Positions 63,468 to 64,000 of a stretch of 64,000 nucleotides of DNA are shown here, piece by piece. The translations under genes were made by a program, and so were the position numbers. The stretch covers positions 1 to 64,000 of the forward strand of contig NZ_JBCAQT010000014.1 of assembly GCF_038419845.1 (NCBI RefSeq), read 5' to 3'. Within the stretch, counting starts at the first letter, position 1. Each line of letters begins with the position of its first letter. The DNA is from Marinimicrobium sp038419845. GTDB taxonomy: Bacteria > Pseudomonadota > Gammaproteobacteria > Pseudomonadales > Cellvibrionaceae. Under the pieces are notes generated by a model. It was not told the DNA's origin, did no database searches, and saw only the letters and a program-made list of their open reading frames with translations.

Positions 63468-63641
63468 ATGCCCTTCACAGCGACTGACCCGATCAAGATA
63501 CTCTTCGCCATTCTACTGCCGCCGGTTGGCGTTTTTCTGGAGGTGGGCCTCAAAGGCCATTTCTGGTTGAACATACTGCTGACGTTACTCGGTTTCATTC
63601 CCGGCATCATTCACGCGCTGTATGTGATCTTCAAACATTGA
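63468..63641 (+). CDS. yqaE: YqaE/Pmp3 family small membrane protein, 57 residues
   Basis: AAAGGAG lies eight bases before ATG 63468. The protein begins MPFTATDPIKILFAILLPPV and has two hydrophobic helices around VGLKGHFWLNI, then LLGFIPGIIHALYVI. This is the exact architecture of YqaE/Pmp3 stress-related membrane proteolipids (52-57 residues). It is monocistronic in appearance. The molecular function in bacteria is unsettled, with membrane potential or stress roles proposed for the family. Confidence 0.93.
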   Translation: MPFTATDPIKILFAILLPPVGVFLEVGLKGHFWLNILLTLLGFIPGIIHALYVIFKH

Positions 63642-63663
63642 TCAGGCAGAGCGGGAACTGACG

Positions 63664-64000
63664 TTAACTGTGTGACCGCTGGCGGATGACCAGCGCGATA
63701 CCGCCGAGAATGGCTACCGAGGCCAGCGCCAGGCGCAAGGTGATCGGCTCGCCCACAAACGCCACGCCTCCCAGGGCCGCAAGGACCGGAACACTGAGCT
63801 GAACGGTGGCCGCACTCGTGGTTTTGAGAGCCGGCAAGGCCGTATACCAGAGGGCGTACCCGACGCCGGAGGCCAGCGCACCGGAAGCGACGGCGTACCA
63901 GAACCCGGTCACATCCAGGGAAGTTCCCCTCAACATGAGCAGACTCAAAACGACCGAAATGGGGACAGCGCGCAGGAAATTGCCAGCGGTGACCCGGGTG
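63664..64000 (-). CDS. EamA/DMT-family transporter, 5' part beyond the window
   Basis: The frame is open from the stop at 63664 to the window edge and reads back through VTAGNFLRAVPISVVLSLLML. This is the last part of the second EamA domain, with three to four membrane helices and the typical LSVPVLAALGGVAFVGEPIT segment and C-terminal IALVIRQRSHS. DMT transporters export or import small metabolites; the substrate is unknown. Roughly 112 codons are visible, so most of the gene lies outside. Confidence 0.9.
   Translation of the reverse strand, partial: TRVTAGNFLRAVPISVVLSLLMLRGTSLDVTGFWYAVASGALASGVGYALWYTALPALKTTSAATVQLSVPVLAALGGVAFVGEPITLRLALASVAILGGIALVIRQRSHS

Overview
The window is a GC-rich chromosomal segment of a free-living gammaproteobacterium. 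The gene content (NtrBC/sigma-54 nitrogen control, hslO-hslR-yrfG-nudE block, Na+ symporters, TRAP transporter, many lipoprotein glycoside hydrolases with Ser-rich or Pro-Glu linkers) points to a marine or saline polysaccharide degrader of the Cellvibrionales type (Marinimicrobium/Saccharophagus/Cellvibrio-like). That placement is inferred from gene content, not from a phylogeny. No rRNA, tRNA, CRISPR array, transposase or integrase was seen.

Layout. (1) 1-9.3 kb is housekeeping and nitrogen control: typA, a small membrane protein, thiI, glnA, a DUF4124 protein and ntrBC. Upstream of both glnA and ntrB there are readable NtrC boxes and -24/-12 promoters. (2) 9.7-12.2 kb holds a PPi-type phosphofructokinase and a class I aldolase. 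(3) 12.3-29.2 kb is a pectin/uronate locus: pectinesterase, uxuB, kdgK, a TRAP transporter, the three pnt transhydrogenase subunits, uxaA, a DUF4861-GH105 lipoprotein, kduI and kduD. Together they take de-esterified and unsaturated uronates to 2-keto-3-deoxygluconate. (4) 29.2-34.9 kb has an SLC13-type transporter, a DUF2141-OmpV/MipA outer-membrane protein and a His-rich TonB receptor with a Zur-like box. (5) 35.4-38.6 kb has a nitrate transporter behind a sigma-54 promoter and a PP2C/Ser-Thr kinase fusion. (6) 38.6-41.0 kb is a patchwork. Two unrecognised AT-richer genes lie between the kinase 3' end and a second, diverged copy of that 3' end, followed by a ~430 bp element of nested inverted repeats closed by 28-bp terminal inverted repeats. 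(7) 41.0-52.1 kb is a beta-mannan locus: two GH5 mannanases, a mannobiose 2-epimerase-like protein, a GH130 phosphorylase, an SSS symporter, a GPH symporter, a LacI regulator and a second AGE isomerase. Copies of a LacI-type operator TGTAATCGGTTACA mark its promoters. (8) 52.6-55.7 kb is core: hslO, hslR, yrfG, nudE and a small protein. (9) 55.7-64 kb has a GH10 xylanase, a secreted S33-type hydrolase, a NatAB-like ABC exporter, a soluble PAS chemoreceptor, a 57-residue YqaE/Pmp3 protein and a truncated EamA transporter at the edge.

The most unusual parts are the 38.6-41.0 kb patchwork, the DUF4861-GH105 fusion with its 1.1 kb control region, and the operator sets that tie the mannan and uronate loci to LacI-type regulation.
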